Origin: Agaribacillus sp965228415
Lineage (GTDB): Bacteria; Bacteroidota; Bacteroidia; Cytophagales; Cyclobacteriaceae
NCBI GenBank assembly: GCA_965228415.1
Contig: OZ245814.1
Coordinates: 8,928,001-8,992,000 of the forward strand
DNA: 64,000 nt
Reading direction: 5' to 3'
Shown: positions 45,134 to 54,623 of the stretch, piece after piece
Layout of the letters: each line of letters opens with the position of its first letter
Numbering within the stretch: position 1 is the first letter of the stretch
Made by a program: the position numbers and the translations under genes
The notes under the pieces: model-generated
Told to the model about the DNA's origin: nothing
Database searches by the model: none
What the model saw: the letters and a program-made list of their open reading frames with translations, nothing else

Positions 45134-46140
45134 TTATGAAACTTGGAGCACGTCTTAAAACTTCGCTATTCACCGCTTTTATGTTTGCCATTGGTATCTC
45201 GTCATATGCCCAAAAACAAATCATCTTTGACACCGATTTCGGAGGGGATGCGGACGATCTTGGTGCCCTGGCCATGCTTAATCATTTTCAGAACAAGCAT
45301 GAAATTGAATTATTGGCCGTCATGTGTTGGAATACTGAAAAATATGCGGTCAGTGCCATCGATGCCGTCAACACTTATTACGGAAATCCGAAGATCCCCA
45401 TAGGCACCCGGGCAGGCGAAGCGCAAGTTACCGATTGGAACCACACCAAAGTATTGGCCGATAACCTGCCTTATGACGCCGACTATAAAAATGTTCCTGA
45501 AACTACAGCATTGTATCGGAAACTCCTAGGCAAATCAGCTGATCAAAGCATCACTATTGTCACCGTTGGGCCTTTAATGAACATCAAAAAACTAATTGAA
45601 TCAGAGGCAGATGTATACTCGCCATTAACCGGACGCGAACTCATTAAAGCCAAGGTCAAAGAGTTTGTAATCATGGGCGGTCAATTCCCCACCGGAGAAC
45701 GCAGGGAATGGAACTTTGATGGCAACATGCCTGGGGTTACACAGTATGTTTTGGGCAAATTGGAGGTTCCTATCACGTTTTTAGGGTATGAAATCGGAGT
45801 CAATCTTAAAACGGGAGAAGTGTTTAATGAGCTGGACAAAGACTCGCCTTTGTACCTTGGCTTTTACCACTTTAGCAAATATGCGCCCTGGATGAAACAT
45901 CAGTTCGAAGGAAACATTTATGACAATGCTACCTACGATCAAACTGCCGTACTCTACGCAGTCAGGGGTGGTGTTGACAACTATTGGCAGCGTGTTACAA
46001 ATGGCATTTGCGTACCCGATCCAGAAGGAAGAAATACCTGGGAACCCGCTGACGCATCGAAGCAGTCCTACCTGGTCCTGAATTGGCCGAAAGCACAAAT
46101 GGAGATGGAAATAGAGAAGTTTATGTTAGGTAACTTTTAA
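45130..46140 (+). CDS. secreted nucleoside hydrolase-family protein
   Basis: 336 residues with a signal peptide (ISSYAQ). The N-terminal Asp cluster IIFDTDFGGDADDLGA is the calcium/ribose site of inosine-uridine nucleoside hydrolases. TVGPLMNIKKLI, VIMGGQFPTG, WNFDGNMPG and the C-terminal YDQTAVLYAVRGG block follow. It would cleave nucleosides or a similar N- or O-glycoside outside the cytoplasm. It is the first of three genes of this fold in a row, and the ribokinase/permease arm supports ribose as product. The start could be 45130 or the in-frame ATG at 45136. Confidence 0.85.
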   Translation: MIMKLGARLKTSLFTAFMFAIGISSYAQKQIIFDTDFGGDADDLGALAMLNHFQNKHEIELLAVMCWNTEKYAVSAIDAVNTYYGNPKIPIGTRAGEAQVTDWNHTKVLADNLPYDADYKNVPETTALYRKLLGKSADQSITIVTVGPLMNIKKLIESEADVYSPLTGRELIKAKVKEFVIMGGQFPTGERREWNFDGNMPGVTQYVLGKLEVPITFLGYEIGVNLKTGEVFNELDKDSPLYLGFYHFSKYAPWMKHQFEGNIYDNATYDQTAVLYAVRGGVDNYWQRVTNGICVPDPEGRNTWEPADASKQSYLVLNWPKAQMEMEIEKFMLGNF

Positions 46141-46150
46141 GAGAAAAATC

Positions 46151-47464
46151 ATGAAACCAAGCATTTTTCTAATTTGTTTCTTCCTTTGGCCCATGCTCGT
46201 ATCAGCACAAAAGAAAGTTATTTTGGATACCGACCCTTCTTTTGATCCGGACGACGCCGGTTGTATGGCCATGTTACATACCCTGGCTTCGCAGGGGGAG
46301 TGTGATATTTTAGCTATTGTAAACGCAACCAATCAAAAAGAATCGGCCCTTTGTATCAGTGCCATCAACCAATTTTACAATCGACCGGCGATTCCCGTAG
46401 GAGATTACAAGGGATATGCTAAAAAAATCAATGCCACTGAGAACACTTTTGATTACCACATCGCCAAAGAATATCCCAGACCTTTAAAAAAATGGGAAGA
46501 TTCCCACGATGGGGTCAAACTGTATCGCGAAATTTTAGAAAGCGCCCAAGACACCAGCATTACGGTAGTCATTGTCGGGACCATGCACAATTTCTATGGC
46601 TTACTGAAATCGCAACCTGATGCGCTCAGTGATAAGACTGGCCGCGAGTTAGTAAAGCAAAAGGTAAAACAGGTAGTTACCATGGGCGGGAATTTTTTGA
46701 ATAACAAAGGCCTGGATCGCACCAACTGGGGTGGTTCAGATGTACTGTGCGCGTATACTGAATGGTCGTGCCTCAATATGGAACGAAATCGGATGTGTCG
46801 TTATGTCATTGAAAATTGCCCCGCCCCCTTTATTGCTTCAGGTTGGGAAAATGGCAACGGTAACTATTACAATGCTAATAACGGTAATGTCATGTCCGGG
46901 CAAGGCCTAAAAAAGCTTCCGGAAAACCACGTTATAAGGGTCAGCTATGAAAAACACTTTAAGTATCGCGGGGGGTCCGAAAGTATTACCAGGCATAGTA
47001 ATGACCAATGTGCGCTGCACTACGCTATCAGAGGTGAAGGAGGAAACTACAAGGCTTTCACAAACGGCAAAATAACCCTAGCTGCCTCCGGGGAATGTAA
47101 ATGGGTTGCTACAAAAAACGGTGTTCAGGGGCACATTCAAAAAAACAGGGAAGATCATTTGATCGCTCAGGAAATCGAGGCGTTGATGATGGGAAAAACG
47201 CCAAAATTGGATACCAGTCCCCCTTCTGCTCCACAAAATATACGCTGGCTGCCGAATGGAGGAATACAATGGGATCCTTCAACTGACACTACCGTAGGTA
47301 GCTGGGTTGTAGGTTACAACATTTATAAAGATGGTAAATTCATACATCGGGCCTACGGCACGAAGTTTACAGGCAAATTGCTGAATAAATTAGCTACCTA
47401 TGAGGTGAGATCGGTCAATGCGAGCGGTGTTGAGAGTGAACCTGGTACGTTAGTAAGCAATTGA
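46151..47464 (+). CDS. secreted nucleoside hydrolase-like protein with C-terminal fibronectin III-like domain
   Basis: 437 residues with a signal peptide (MLVSAQ). The Asp cluster is VILDTDPSFDPDDAGC, then VGTMHNFYGLLK, VTMGGNFLN and HSNDQCALHYAIRGEGG, all at family positions. After about residue 355 a Pro-rich linker (DTSPPSAPQNI) leads to a fibronectin III-like module with GYNIYKDGKFIHRAYGT. That would be a binding or spacing module. It lies 10 bases after the first hydrolase; the two are diverged paralogues, so they probably differ in substrate. Confidence 0.83.
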   Translation: MKPSIFLICFFLWPMLVSAQKKVILDTDPSFDPDDAGCMAMLHTLASQGECDILAIVNATNQKESALCISAINQFYNRPAIPVGDYKGYAKKINATENTFDYHIAKEYPRPLKKWEDSHDGVKLYREILESAQDTSITVVIVGTMHNFYGLLKSQPDALSDKTGRELVKQKVKQVVTMGGNFLNNKGLDRTNWGGSDVLCAYTEWSCLNMERNRMCRYVIENCPAPFIASGWENGNGNYYNANNGNVMSGQGLKKLPENHVIRVSYEKHFKYRGGSESITRHSNDQCALHYAIRGEGGNYKAFTNGKITLAASGECKWVATKNGVQGHIQKNREDHLIAQEIEALMMGKTPKLDTSPPSAPQNIRWLPNGGIQWDPSTDTTVGSWVVGYNIYKDGKFIHRAYGTKFTGKLLNKLATYEVRSVNASGVESEPGTLVSN

Positions 47465-47677
47465 TTGAAAGGATGACTTTATAAGGCATTATTTCACAAG
47501 CTGTTAACCGGCCTTCTTTCGAATCTTTACTATGATTAATTCAAATTAATTTTTTATTATCTTGATAATCACTTGGGGCTTTGATGAAAAGCCTGGTGTA
47601 TCAAAATATGATAGACTTCATGAAAGCCGGTAAGATCGCAAAAGCAATTTTTAAATAGTTCTAAATTATAGCCTGTT

Positions 47678-49141
47678 ATGAAATACCGTATATTTCATCG
47701 TAGATTCATTTTATGTTTTTTAAGCATTATTCCACCATTGGACTCTATGCTTGCTTTTCCTCCCGATAAAGCGCGCATCATCGTAACTACTGACATCACG
47801 AATGAACCCGATGATCAGGAATCAATGATAAGACTCCTGGTTTATGCCAATAATTTTGACATTGAGGGGTTGATAGGTTCAACCGGCATCTGGAAACTTT
47901 GTGATCCGGCAACCAATGTGATCCATGAGTGTATAGATGCATATGCCAAGGTAAGAAACAACCTAGCCTTGCATGACCAGGATTTTCCTTCCGCTGATTA
48001 TCTGCATAGCATAACCGCCACGGGCAATACAGGATACGGCATGAGCGCCGTCGGTTACAGGGGATCTAAAGGAGCGAATATGATCATCGAGGCTGTTGAT
48101 AAGGATGATCCCAGACCTGTTTGGCTGCTGGCATGGGGAGGGGCCAACACAATCGCACAGGCATTGTGGACCGTAATGCATACCCGAGAACAGGATGAAC
48201 TGGATAAATTCGTACGCAAAATTCGCGTTTACGACCTGGCGGCGCAGGATGATGCCGGTGCATGGATGGCAAAAACATTTCCCGACTTATTTATTATCAG
48301 GAATGTACAAACTTTTAAAGGTATGTCATTCAGGTTTAGCAGCACAGCATGGGATCATACGCGGGGAGGAGATGAATCCATGGTTACCCGGGATTGGGTA
48401 AAACGCAATATCCAGGATAATCATGGCGCCATGGGTAAGCTATATCCCGATGCTTTGCATATATGGGAAGGTGATACGCCAACATTTTTTTATTTAATGC
48501 CCAATGGGTTGAATGACCCCGGGCAGCAATGGCAGGGGAGCTGGGGAGGAAGGTTCAGTCGGGAGAAAATGAAAAATGTAAACATCGTTGCGCAGGAATA
48601 TGCCGGCGCCGACTGCTCCAAAGGGTGTTGGGTAAACGAAGAACCTTACCTGGACTATTGGATGTATGCTGATGTTGCCGACACCTGGACGTTTGATGAC
48701 AAAACCTACAATAATGTCTGGTGTTCAATTTTTCGTTGGCGCAATGACTTTCAAAACGATTTTTCTGCCAGAATGGATTGGTGTGTAAAAAGCTATGACG
48801 AGGCAAATCATAACCCGGTAGCAATAATCAATGGGGATAAAACCAAACAGGTCCTGTATAGAAAAGCTAAAGCCGGCACCTCCGTTCGGATCGATGCCAC
48901 AGGTTCTACTGATCCGGACGGTGATGAATTGCGTTATAATTGGTGGATTTACAAAGAGGCCGGCACCTATGATGCCGACGTAAAGATACATGGCTCTTCT
49001 TCAAGTGTTGCAACTGTTGATATCCCTGACAATGCCAAAGGAAAAACCATGCATATCATTCTTACGCTGCGCGATAATGGCCTTCCTCCATTAACAAGTT
49101 ATCGCAGGATGGTTATCACCGGCACCGAGCGTGTTGAATAA
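47678..49141 (+). CDS. DUF1593 (nucleoside hydrolase-like) secreted protein
   Basis: 487 residues. After the signal peptide the domain opens VTTDITNEPDDQESMIRLL, a variant of the nucleoside-hydrolase Asp cluster. GANTIAQALWTV and the HIWEGDTPTFFYLMPNGLND block are characteristic of DUF1593. The C-terminal 90 residues are a beta-sandwich (TGSTDPDGDELRYNWWIY) as in cellulose-binding Sde182-type proteins. It lies 213 bases after the previous gene, so it may have its own promoter. It likely acts on a glycoside. Confidence 0.85.
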   Translation: MKYRIFHRRFILCFLSIIPPLDSMLAFPPDKARIIVTTDITNEPDDQESMIRLLVYANNFDIEGLIGSTGIWKLCDPATNVIHECIDAYAKVRNNLALHDQDFPSADYLHSITATGNTGYGMSAVGYRGSKGANMIIEAVDKDDPRPVWLLAWGGANTIAQALWTVMHTREQDELDKFVRKIRVYDLAAQDDAGAWMAKTFPDLFIIRNVQTFKGMSFRFSSTAWDHTRGGDESMVTRDWVKRNIQDNHGAMGKLYPDALHIWEGDTPTFFYLMPNGLNDPGQQWQGSWGGRFSREKMKNVNIVAQEYAGADCSKGCWVNEEPYLDYWMYADVADTWTFDDKTYNNVWCSIFRWRNDFQNDFSARMDWCVKSYDEANHNPVAIINGDKTKQVLYRKAKAGTSVRIDATGSTDPDGDELRYNWWIYKEAGTYDADVKIHGSSSSVATVDIPDNAKGKTMHIILTLRDNGLPPLTSYRRMVITGTERVE

Positions 49142-49156
49142 CCTGGCTTCCGGACA

Positions 49157-49888
49157 ATGATAGAAACTATGAACCTGCATCTGATAAAACCTTTACTTGC
49201 CTGCTTACTTCTCATTTTCTTTTCCATTAGTTTAAATGGTGAAATAGGAAAATCAAAAAAAGATAAGATTAAGGTTGCCTGTGTAGGTGATAGCATAACC
49301 TTTGGTGCCCGCCTTGAAGACCCGGCACAGGATTCATATCCTGCCCAACTACAGAAATTATTGGGAAATAGATACATCGTAACTAATCTCGGTGTCAGTA
49401 GCTGCACGCTTATCAGAAAAGGCAGACCAACGGTCTGGAACCAGCTACCTAAAATAAGGGATGCCGCACCTGATATCGTGGTTATCAGCCTGGGTACGAA
49501 TGATACTTGTGGTATGGGTACTTGCGGAGGACGCAAGTGTTGGGAATATAAGGATGAGTATGGTAGCGATTACAGAGACCTGATAGATACCTTGAAAGCC
49601 CTGCCGTCAAAACCTCGCATCTGGATCAGTGCTCCATCTCCTATGGTTTTGGAAACACCTGGTTTGAGTAACCAGCGCATTGAGGGTTTAAAGATTCGAA
49701 AACCCAGGCTTCAGGTGTTAATTGGCATTGTTAAGGAAGTGGCAAAGGAGAAGCATGTGGGATTCATCGACCTTAATACACCGTTGGATCATAAGCCAGA
49801 ACTATTTACAGCAGAGGACGGTGTGCACCCAAACAATGCTGGTTACAGGGCCATTGCGGCGTTGGTTTATGAGGAAATAAGTAAGTAA
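49157..49888 (+). CDS. SGNH/GDSL-family secreted esterase
   Basis: 243 residues with a signal peptide. Block I VACVGDSITFG holds the nucleophile Ser, block II is NLGVSSCT, block III VVISLGTNDTC holds Asn, and DGVHPNNAGYRAI holds the catalytic Asp/His pair. The family removes acetyl or other acyl groups from sugars. It starts 15 bases after the DUF1593 gene and is followed by a sulfatase, so the operon appears to strip substituents from an extracellular substrate. Confidence 0.87.
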   Translation: MIETMNLHLIKPLLACLLLIFFSISLNGEIGKSKKDKIKVACVGDSITFGARLEDPAQDSYPAQLQKLLGNRYIVTNLGVSSCTLIRKGRPTVWNQLPKIRDAAPDIVVISLGTNDTCGMGTCGGRKCWEYKDEYGSDYRDLIDTLKALPSKPRIWISAPSPMVLETPGLSNQRIEGLKIRKPRLQVLIGIVKEVAKEKHVGFIDLNTPLDHKPELFTAEDGVHPNNAGYRAIAALVYEEISK

Positions 49889-49908
49889 AAATCAGATAAC
49901 ATTAACAA

Positions 49909-51417
49909 ATGCAAAACCCAATTTATAGCTGCTTAATTTTTTTGACACTTTTCCATTGTTCTCAAAAAGACAAGCCCGAATCACCAGCACCACTTAAGCC
50001 TAACATTGTTTTTTTCTTTGTCGATGACATGGGTTGGCAGGATACCTCTTTGCCCTTTCATACGGAAACTACTGATCTGAACCGGCAGTACTTCACTCCG
50101 AATATGGAGCAGTTGGCGAAAGAAGGCGTCAAGTTTACCCAGGCGTATGCCACGGCTGTCTGTTCGCCGTCACGCATTAGTTTAATGACAGGGATGAATG
50201 CCGCCCGGCATAAAGTTACCACATGGACATTGCGAAAAGATAAATCTCCGGAGCCTGATCACCCTACATTGATACCTCCAGCATGGAATGTTAATGGGTT
50301 AAGTGCCATACCCGATCAGGAAAGAGCAATATATTCAGAAACACTACCTCAGCTGTTGAGCAAGAGCGGATATAAAACCATTCATGTGGGCAAAGCACAT
50401 TTTGGCGCGAAAGGAACATCAGGTGAAGATCCTCTTAATTTAGGATTTGATGTGAACATAGGTGGGCACGCCGCAGGCGGGCCAGGCAGTTATTGGGCCA
50501 AATACAATTTTAGTGCCCATTGGAGATCTCCCGATAATCACATATGGGATGTGCCCGGGTTGGAAAAATACCACGGCTCGGATATTTATCTTACCGAAGC
50601 GTTGACGATAGAAGCCAACAAGGCAATCGACAAAGCGGTCGAAGAAAAGAAGCCGTTTTATTTATACATGTCGCATTATGCTATTCATGCCCCCTGGGAA
50701 AAAGATGATCGTTTTCATCAAAAATATGTCGATGCCGGTTTAAATGAATTTGATGCGGTGTATGCTTCCATGTTGGAAGGTATGGACAAATCGCTGGGAG
50801 ACATCATCGCTAACCTGAAGCGATTGGGTGTGGACCAGCATACAATTATCATTTTTATGTCTGATAATGGCGCCCCTAAACAAGCTGCCAGGAACCTGCC
50901 ACTCAGAGGCCATAAATTGACTCCTTATGAAGGAGGAATCCGGGTTCCGATGATCGTGAAATGGCCAGGAGTAACACCGGCCGGATCGACCAACAAACAG
51001 TACCTGATCATCGAAGATATTTTTCCAACTTTCCTTGAAATGGCCGGCCTTGATGCAGAAGCCGGAAAAAGCCTGGATGGGATCAGTTTTAAGCCATTGT
51101 TGACCGGCAAAGGCGCTTATCAACCAGATAGGCCAATCTATTGGCATTACCCTAACACCTATGATCAACCTCCTTACAGTGCCGTGAGAAAAGGGGATTG
51201 GAAACTGATCTATCACCATGCCGACAGGAAATTGGAGCTGTTTAACCTAATAAACGATCTCTCCGAAGAAAAAGACCTGTTGGCAGAAAACAAACCCAAA
51301 GGGGAGGAATTGGCTAAATTACTATCCAACCACCTGATAGAAACAGGAGGACAGATGCCGATTGACAAAGTTTCCGGAATTCCTGTGGATTACCCGGTAG
51401 ATGTTCTTTTAGACTAA
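49909..51417 (+). CDS. type I sulfatase lipoprotein
   Basis: 502 residues with lipobox TLFHC. Metal ligands are at FFVDDMGWQD (DD39-40), the formylglycine motif is CSPSRISLMTG (C85), and the active-site block is HVGKAHFG. MSDNGAPKQA and YEGGIRVPMIVKWPG follow. It needs a formylglycine-generating enzyme, not seen in the window. Here the reading frame is intact, unlike the sulfatase at 36948. It is the last gene of the rightward operon and removes sulfate from an extracellular glycan. Confidence 0.93.
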   Translation: MQNPIYSCLIFLTLFHCSQKDKPESPAPLKPNIVFFFVDDMGWQDTSLPFHTETTDLNRQYFTPNMEQLAKEGVKFTQAYATAVCSPSRISLMTGMNAARHKVTTWTLRKDKSPEPDHPTLIPPAWNVNGLSAIPDQERAIYSETLPQLLSKSGYKTIHVGKAHFGAKGTSGEDPLNLGFDVNIGGHAAGGPGSYWAKYNFSAHWRSPDNHIWDVPGLEKYHGSDIYLTEALTIEANKAIDKAVEEKKPFYLYMSHYAIHAPWEKDDRFHQKYVDAGLNEFDAVYASMLEGMDKSLGDIIANLKRLGVDQHTIIIFMSDNGAPKQAARNLPLRGHKLTPYEGGIRVPMIVKWPGVTPAGSTNKQYLIIEDIFPTFLEMAGLDAEAGKSLDGISFKPLLTGKGAYQPDRPIYWHYPNTYDQPPYSAVRKGDWKLIYHHADRKLELFNLINDLSEEKDLLAENKPKGEELAKLLSNHLIETGGQMPIDKVSGIPVDYPVDVLLD

Positions 51418-51504
51418 ATTTGAATTAAAACATTGCAATCAATTAACGGCCTGGATATTTAAAAGGAAGGGCATAATAGAAATCAAGTAAAGAAGCAGGG
51501 CAAG

Positions 51505-51540
51505 GCTTTTACTGGTAAGTTTTTGATTACTGACAAAAGC
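51505..51540. terminator. inverted repeat between convergent genes
   Basis: GCTTTT (51505-51510) pairs with AAAAGC (51535-51540), with partial complementarity inside. It lies in the 175-base gap between the sulfatase and the cyclase, both ending here, so a bidirectional terminator is plausible. Confidence 0.35.
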
Positions 51541-51592
51541 ACTGAAGAATCTTTTGCCCAAAGCACAGTTCTTCCCAAAGAAGATTCGAGCT

Positions 51593-52657
51593 TTAACCCT
51601 CATTTTTTTCCTTTACACTATAAATTTCCGTCTTTATGATTTTACCTTTTAATTGCACCGCTCCCTTGGAATTAAAGTCATACTTATCGTCATGGGAAAG
51701 AAGTTCAAACAGCGCTTTCGAAATTAAAATTTCTTCTCCCTGTACACCGCATTCACTTTGAATCCGGGCAGCTGTATTGATGGTATCGCCGTGATAGGCA
51801 ATCTCGCGCTTTTCTTCTCCGACTTCTGCCACTACTATTCGCCCCACGTTTAACCCCGCTTTAAATTGGGGAATTACATCATAACTTTCCCGGTAATAAT
51901 TTGACCTTGCTTTAATACGTTTTTTATAATTGAAAAACGCAGACAGGCAATTGGATTGTGCAATGCCATTTTCCTTTGGCCATGTCAATACAGCTTCATC
52001 TCCGACATACTGATAAACCTCTGCTTTGTACCTGAATACTGCCTCCAGATCCGAAAAACAGTCCTGTATCATTTGACTATACCTGAGATGTCCCAATTTT
52101 TCGGCCAGCGAAGTCGAGGATTTTAAATCCATAAACATAAAAACCCGGTCTTCTTCTTTGGGTTTATGAAAAGAGCCGAGGAGCATCTTTAATAAATTTC
52201 CCCGCCCGAACTTTCTGTCGACTTCCTTTACAAAGTGTACCAGAAAAACGACCATAAAACAGTAGAAAAGCACCAATAACATTTCTTTTGAATAAAGAAA
52301 GTTATATCGCTCATGCAGACCCAGCTGCTTATCATCAAAGTAGGAAAATGCAGCAATCCCCAAAGCCGTCAGAAAAACAAAGATCACCGAGTATATCACC
52401 GATCTAAAAAGCACCGCTTTTCCAAATGAGGTTCGTTTGGAAAAACTGGGTGGTAAAAGAACATCTACAGTCCCAAAAACCAATCCGGCACTTACCCCCA
52501 TAATCAAATAAATTAAAACCAATTCACCGACACCCAGGTCTGGCCCATCGACCAGATCCTGACCAAACTGCCTCATTAACCCCCAAAAAGCAAAAGCCAG
52601 AAACCATATGACAAAGTGAATAAAAACCTTTTTGAAATATTGATATGCCTTTGACAT
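51593..52657 (-). CDS. membrane adenylate/guanylate cyclase (class III)
   Basis: 354 residues. About four membrane helices span residues 10-140, followed by a class III cyclase domain. Metal-binding Asp residues lie in FMFMDLKSSTSLAE and in VYQYVGDEAVLTW. HGDTINTAARIQSEC is the usual dimer-interface/catalytic block with Asn and Arg. It would make cAMP or cGMP; which one is not decided here. No operon partner. Confidence 0.88.
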   Translation of the reverse strand: MSKAYQYFKKVFIHFVIWFLAFAFWGLMRQFGQDLVDGPDLGVGELVLIYLIMGVSAGLVFGTVDVLLPPSFSKRTSFGKAVLFRSVIYSVIFVFLTALGIAAFSYFDDKQLGLHERYNFLYSKEMLLVLFYCFMVVFLVHFVKEVDRKFGRGNLLKMLLGSFHKPKEEDRVFMFMDLKSSTSLAEKLGHLRYSQMIQDCFSDLEAVFRYKAEVYQYVGDEAVLTWPKENGIAQSNCLSAFFNYKKRIKARSNYYRESYDVIPQFKAGLNVGRIVVAEVGEEKREIAYHGDTINTAARIQSECGVQGEEILISKALFELLSHDDKYDFNSKGAVQLKGKIIKTEIYSVKEKNEG

Positions 52658-52887
52658 AGGAGTTTGATTCGTTAATAAATGGGCTAGGGTATGGGTATCA
52701 CTTGTTTTAGGTGTGAGATCCCCTTTTGCGCATTTAAAGCTAAGAGATTTTTGATTTTTAAAAAACTGTCACAGACTATTTAAAAGGTGGAATGATCTTA
52801 GATACAAGCTATCAATTTTTCATTTTACGCTGGATTGTTTTTAAATCCCTGATTACCTTCATGAATAGTTATAATCTTTATAAACCT

Positions 52888-53904
52888 ATGAATAAAAAGA
52901 TCAATGCCTGCATTATTGGCCTCGGAAGAGCAGGGAGGTTTCACCTGACTTCCTTAAAGCGATTGGAATCCTTTCAATTGCAATACATCGTTGATCCCAA
53001 CCTGAAGCCAACAGATGAAGTGCTTGCTTCCAATGGCCTGACACTGGTGGATGAGAAAACAGCATTTGCTGACCCGAATCTCGATGCGGTTATTGTTTCC
53101 AGTCCCACCGGCTTCCATTTTACCCATATTATGCAGGCATTGTCATCGGGAAAACATGTGTTTGCGGAAAAACCGCTTGGTAAATCCCTGGATGAGATCA
53201 ATCGTTGTTACGAACTGGCCGCAGAGAAATCATTGGCTTTACACCTTGGTTTTCAAAGGAGGCTGGATCATAATTTTGTTGCTTTAAAAAGGAGTCTCGG
53301 CAATATGGGACAAGTAAAGATCATCAAGGCCAGTTCGAGGGACAATCCCAGGCCTCCGATTGACTACCTGAAAATATCCGGAAACATCTTTCACGACATG
53401 CTTATTCACGACTTTGACATGCTTTCGTTTCTTCTTGGGCCCTTAATTCCGGAATCCATTTATGCTATGGGCCATTGCTACGATCCGGCCATTCGAAACA
53501 TTCCGGATTTTGACACGGTGATGGTGAATTTGTATTACCCTAACGGTTTGATGTGTTGCATTGATACCAGCAGAACTGCCGCATACGGATATGACCAAAG
53601 GATCGAGGTTTTTGCGGACAAAGGAATGGCCATTGCTGAAAATGAAAAAAACAGCACGGTCCGGCTTTTTACCGAAACCGGAATGCATCTCGATAAAATA
53701 CAACATTCCTTTCCACAGCGATATAAAGAGTCCTACCTAAATGAAATGGTGCAATTTGCGAAGGGGATTCACACAAAGCAGTTGTATTCTGTCACCAGGC
53801 AAGAATGTATTTTATCACATTTAATAGCTGAAGCGGCTTATGAATCCGCTACTTCGTTTAGCCCGGTGAAATTTCAAAGTAATTATGAAAGCCTTCTGTC
53901 GTGA
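52888..53904 (+). CDS. Gfo/Idh/MocA-family oxidoreductase
   Basis: 338 residues from the ATG at 52888, which starts just before the Rossmann loop ACIIGLGRAGRFHL; an ATG at 52792 would add a 32-residue tail with no function. The catalytic EKP motif is in VFAEKPLGKSLDEI, and GNIFHDMLIHDFDML holds the active-site Asp/His. The closest-looking branch is inositol 2-dehydrogenase-like, but many sugar oxidoreductases share this. It stands alone between minus-strand genes. Confidence 0.88.
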   Translation: MNKKINACIIGLGRAGRFHLTSLKRLESFQLQYIVDPNLKPTDEVLASNGLTLVDEKTAFADPNLDAVIVSSPTGFHFTHIMQALSSGKHVFAEKPLGKSLDEINRCYELAAEKSLALHLGFQRRLDHNFVALKRSLGNMGQVKIIKASSRDNPRPPIDYLKISGNIFHDMLIHDFDMLSFLLGPLIPESIYAMGHCYDPAIRNIPDFDTVMVNLYYPNGLMCCIDTSRTAAYGYDQRIEVFADKGMAIAENEKNSTVRLFTETGMHLDKIQHSFPQRYKESYLNEMVQFAKGIHTKQLYSVTRQECILSHLIAEAAYESATSFSPVKFQSNYESLLS

Positions 53905-53952
53905 AAAAATTCCGACGCTACTATTCATTATTTAATCATTAGTCTGATCTCT

Positions 53953-54450
53953 TTAATTTACACTGACGTATTCCCTGCAAATCAAATCAGAATAGATATC
54001 GTTAAAGACCTCCTGGTGTCTGTTATATATTTTGCCGTTTATTTTAAGCGGATCGATCGATAAACATTTTGAAGCTAGCCTCAGTTCCTTTATTTTATCG
54101 TTCAGATGGTGCGAAAGGATTAAGAATTGGTGATTATAGGTTTGCCACACGCCTTCGAAATATTCTGTTTGCCTTGTCATTTGGTTATAAAAATTGCTTA
54201 ATCCGGCTATCCCTAAAAACTCTTGCTTTCCCAATGCATCGGACACAATATGATTGTTATCTGAAAGCACAAAAGAGATGTCTCTGATGTTTTTTGCCTG
54301 TAGTAATTCCTTTAATTGAGACACCATATTCGTATCAAATACGATAGAATTACCAAGCGAAGTAAAATAATAGTTTTCCTGCTTGAATGTACTGTTAATA
54401 ACAGGTTCAAGATGATCGGTAGGGCAGACAAAATATAAGTGCTTCTGCAT
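53953..54450 (-). CDS. hypothetical protein next to the carbonic anhydrase gene
   Basis: 165 residues, no signal peptide. The start MQKHLYFVCPTDHLEPVIN and the core ISFVLSDNNHIV suggest a small alpha/beta fold, and a helical segment LILSHHLNDKIKEL follows. I do not recognise it. It lies downstream of the LCIB-type carbonic anhydrase on the same strand, after a 173-base gap that holds an inverted repeat, so any link is only by position. Confidence 0.55.
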   Translation of the reverse strand: MQKHLYFVCPTDHLEPVINSTFKQENYYFTSLGNSIVFDTNMVSQLKELLQAKNIRDISFVLSDNNHIVSDALGKQEFLGIAGLSNFYNQMTRQTEYFEGVWQTYNHQFLILSHHLNDKIKELRLASKCLSIDPLKINGKIYNRHQEVFNDIYSDLICREYVSVN

Positions 54451-54558
54451 TAGTGCGATACTTATGAGTGGAGGTAAAAAGCAGTGTAGTATATTTTAAT
54501 TCTCCAATCAATTAGTTAGTTCTGAAATGCGCATCTAACTTTTACAGCATCACAGTCG

Positions 54559-54590
54559 ATAGCGGTGGAAAACTAATTTCCCACCACTAT
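54559..54590 (-). terminator. inverted repeat downstream of the carbonic anhydrase gene
   Basis: ATAG-C-GGTGG (54559-54568) pairs with CCACC-A-CTAT (54581-54590) with one mismatch, loop of 12. Lies 34 bases past the carbonic anhydrase stop. No clear T-run, so a weak call. Confidence 0.4.
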
Positions 54591-54623
54591 AACCTGATTT
54601 TCGTGGAAAATCATTTATGTATA

